Assembly (NCBI GenBank): GCA_013815685.1
Contig: JACDFR010000004.1
Coordinates: 56,001-120,000, forward strand
DNA length: 64,000 bases
DNA from: Ramlibacter sp.
GTDB taxonomy: Bacteria; Pseudomonadota; Gammaproteobacteria; Burkholderiales; Burkholderiaceae_C
Direction of reading: 5' to 3'
A model generated the notes under the pieces. That model had not been told where the DNA came from. It searched no databases and was given only the letters and a program-made list of their open reading frames with translations. Made by a program: the position numbers and the translations under genes. Positions within the stretch are counted from its first letter, which is position 1. Every line of letters begins with the position of its first letter. Positions 62,923 through 64,000 of the stretch are shown here, one piece after another.

Positions 62923-64000
62923 ATGTTCAAGAAAATCCTGATTGCCAACCGTGGCGAGATCGCCTGCCGCGTCGCCGCCACCGCGCGGCGGATGGCCATC
63001 AAGACCGTCGCCGTTTACTCCGACGCCGACACCCATGCCAAGCATGTCGGCGCCTGTGACGAGGCGGTGCACATCGGCGGCAGCGCTCCCAAGGAGAGCT
63101 ACCTGCGCTGGGAGCGCATCATCGAAGCCGCCAGGGCGACGGGGGCCCAGGCGGTGCACCCGGGCTATGGCTTCCTGAGCGAAAACGAGGATTTCGCCCA
63201 GGCCTGTGCCGACGCCGGGCTGGTGTTCATCGGGCCGCCGCCCTCGGCGATCAAGGCCATGGGCCTGAAAGCCGAGTCCAAGCAGCTGATGGAAAAAGCC
63301 GGCGTGCCGCTGGTGCCCGGATATCACGCCGCCGGGCAGGACCCGTCGCTTTTGAAGAAGGAGGCGGGGCGCATCGGCTACCCGGTACTCATCAAGGCCA
63401 GCGCCGGCGGCGGGGGCAAGGGCATGCGGGCTGTCGACAAGGCCGAGGAATTCGACGCGGCGCTGGCTTCGTGCAAGCGCGAGGCGATCAACAGCTTCGG
63501 CGACGACGCCGTGCTGATCGAAAAATACGTGCAGCGGCCGCGCCATATCGAGATCCAGGTGTTCGGCGACCGCCACGGCAACTATGTCTACCTGTTCGAG
63601 CGCGATTGCTCCGTGCAGCGCCGCCACCAGAAAGTGCTGGAAGAAGCGCCCGCACCGGGCATGACCGAAGCCATGCGCAAGCAGATGGGCGAGGCGGCGG
63701 TGGCGGCCGCGCGCGCCGTGAACTACGTGGGGGCCGGCACGGTGGAGTTCATCGTCGAGCAGCGGGCCGGCGGGGAAATGAACTTTTTTTTCATGGAGAT
63801 GAATACGCGGCTGCAGGTCGAGCACCCCGTCACCGAAGCCATCACCGGCCTCGACCTGGTCGAATGGCAGCTGCGCGTGGCCTTCGGCGAGCCGCTGCCC
63901 CTCAAGCAGGAGCAGCTGCGCATCCAGGGGCATGCGATCGAAGCGCGGATCTGCGCCGAAAGCCCCGACAACAATTTCCTTCCGGCGACCGGAACGCTGT
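62923..64000 (+). CDS. liuD: Methylcrotonyl-CoA carboxylase, biotin carboxylase (alpha) subunit, cut by window end
   Basis: The first 359 residues of a biotin carboxylase: [16 protein letters not shown] at the N-terminus, [10 protein letters not shown], the ATP-grasp glycine-rich loop [12 protein letters not shown], and [15 protein letters not shown]. The biotin-attachment domain is beyond the window. Identity as the MCC alpha subunit rests on the liuB and liuC neighbours; sequence alone fits any acyl-CoA carboxylase alpha subunit. The ATG directly follows the upstream stop. Confidence 0.93.
   Translation, partial: MFKKILIANRGEIACRVAATARRMAIKTVAVYSDADTHAKHVGACDEAVHIGGSAPKESYLRWERIIEAARATGAQAVHPGYGFLSENEDFAQACADAGLVFIGPPPSAIKAMGLKAESKQLMEKAGVPLVPGYHAAGQDPSLLKKEAGRIGYPVLIKASAGGGGKGMRAVDKAEEFDAALASCKREAINSFGDDAVLIEKYVQRPRHIEIQVFGDRHGNYVYLFERDCSVQRRHQKVLEEAPAPGMTEAMRKQMGEAAVAAARAVNYVGAGTVEFIVEQRAGGEMNFFFMEMNTRLQVEHPVTEAITGLDLVEWQLRVAFGEPLPLKQEQLRIQGHAIEARICAESPDNNFLPATGTL

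Noticed and set aside
60319..63933. Open frame of 1204 codons on the minus strand across the liu genes
   Set aside because: Antisense to acyl-CoA dehydrogenase, liuC, DUF4126 and liuD; His/Gly/Arg-rich composition of a third-position artefact.

Overview
The window comes from the chromosome of a high-GC betaproteobacterium, most likely Burkholderiales and probably Comamonadaceae. Support: a beta-type rRNA operon end, the neighbourhood glyQ-glyS-gmhB-plsC-ygjP, corC-lnt just upstream of it, a LiuR/isovaleryl-CoA dehydrogenase locus, and GC-rich intergenic repeats of a kind I associate with that family. The genus cannot be fixed from the sequence alone. Positions 1-2098 are the 3' part of a 23S rRNA gene, followed by 5S rRNA and a rho-independent terminator. 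No tRNA, CRISPR array, integrase or insertion sequence was seen.

Layout. 2.4-10.8 kb: a metallo-beta-lactamase-fold hydrolase, a lipase-like hydrolase, LuxR-type and Crp-type regulators, and a three-gene reverse-strand operon (class III adenylate cyclase with TolB/TPR region, PAP2/haloperoxidase-like protein with an MSGG repeat tail, subtilisin-like protease). 11.0-13.6 kb: phenylalanine/tyrosine catabolism (phhA, hppD) with a divergent Lrp-type regulator. 13.7-20.5 kb: a frameshifted acetyltransferase, then corC, lnt, glyQ, glyS, gmhB. 20.5-28.6 kb: a compact biosynthetic gene cluster. 28.6-33.9 kb: plsC, ygjP-type metallopeptidase, a large sensor kinase. 33.9-44.8 kb: LiuR-controlled isovaleryl-CoA dehydrogenase, carbonic anhydrase, aceK, thiolase, acyl-CoA dehydrogenase, a decaying toxin-antitoxin pair and small hydrolases. 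44.9-57.0 kb: a three-domain GH19/papain/alpha-beta-hydrolase protein, redox enzymes, lineage-specific small proteins, a Gly/Ser-repeat lipoprotein, a ruined peroxiredoxin-glutaredoxin gene and a hybrid sensor kinase. 57.5-64 kb: AraC-type regulator and the methylcrotonyl-CoA branch of leucine catabolism (liuB, acyl-CoA dehydrogenase, liuC, DUF4126 protein, liuD cut by the window end).

The most notable system is the 20.8-28.6 kb cluster sitting between gmhB and plsC. It encodes a free-standing NRPS adenylation domain with a valine-like specificity code, two discrete carrier proteins, a SyrB2-type non-haem iron halogenase with Ala in place of the metal-binding carboxylate, a Cys-nucleophile alpha/beta-hydrolase of the SyrC/CmaE aminoacyl-shuttle type, two paralogous Fe(II)/2-oxoglutarate oxygenases, a GNAT acetyltransferase, a type II thioesterase and a LysE exporter. 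There is no condensation domain. The simplest reading is that an amino acid (probably valine or a close analogue) is loaded on a carrier, chlorinated, passed to a second carrier, oxidised, hydrolysed off and exported as a free chlorinated non-protein amino acid.

Other points of interest are the three-enzyme fusion protein at 44.9 kb, a possible local cAMP module (cyclase plus Crp-type regulator), a codon-usage mosaic inside glyS, a possible in-frame repeat insertion in aceK, and three genes in visible decay.
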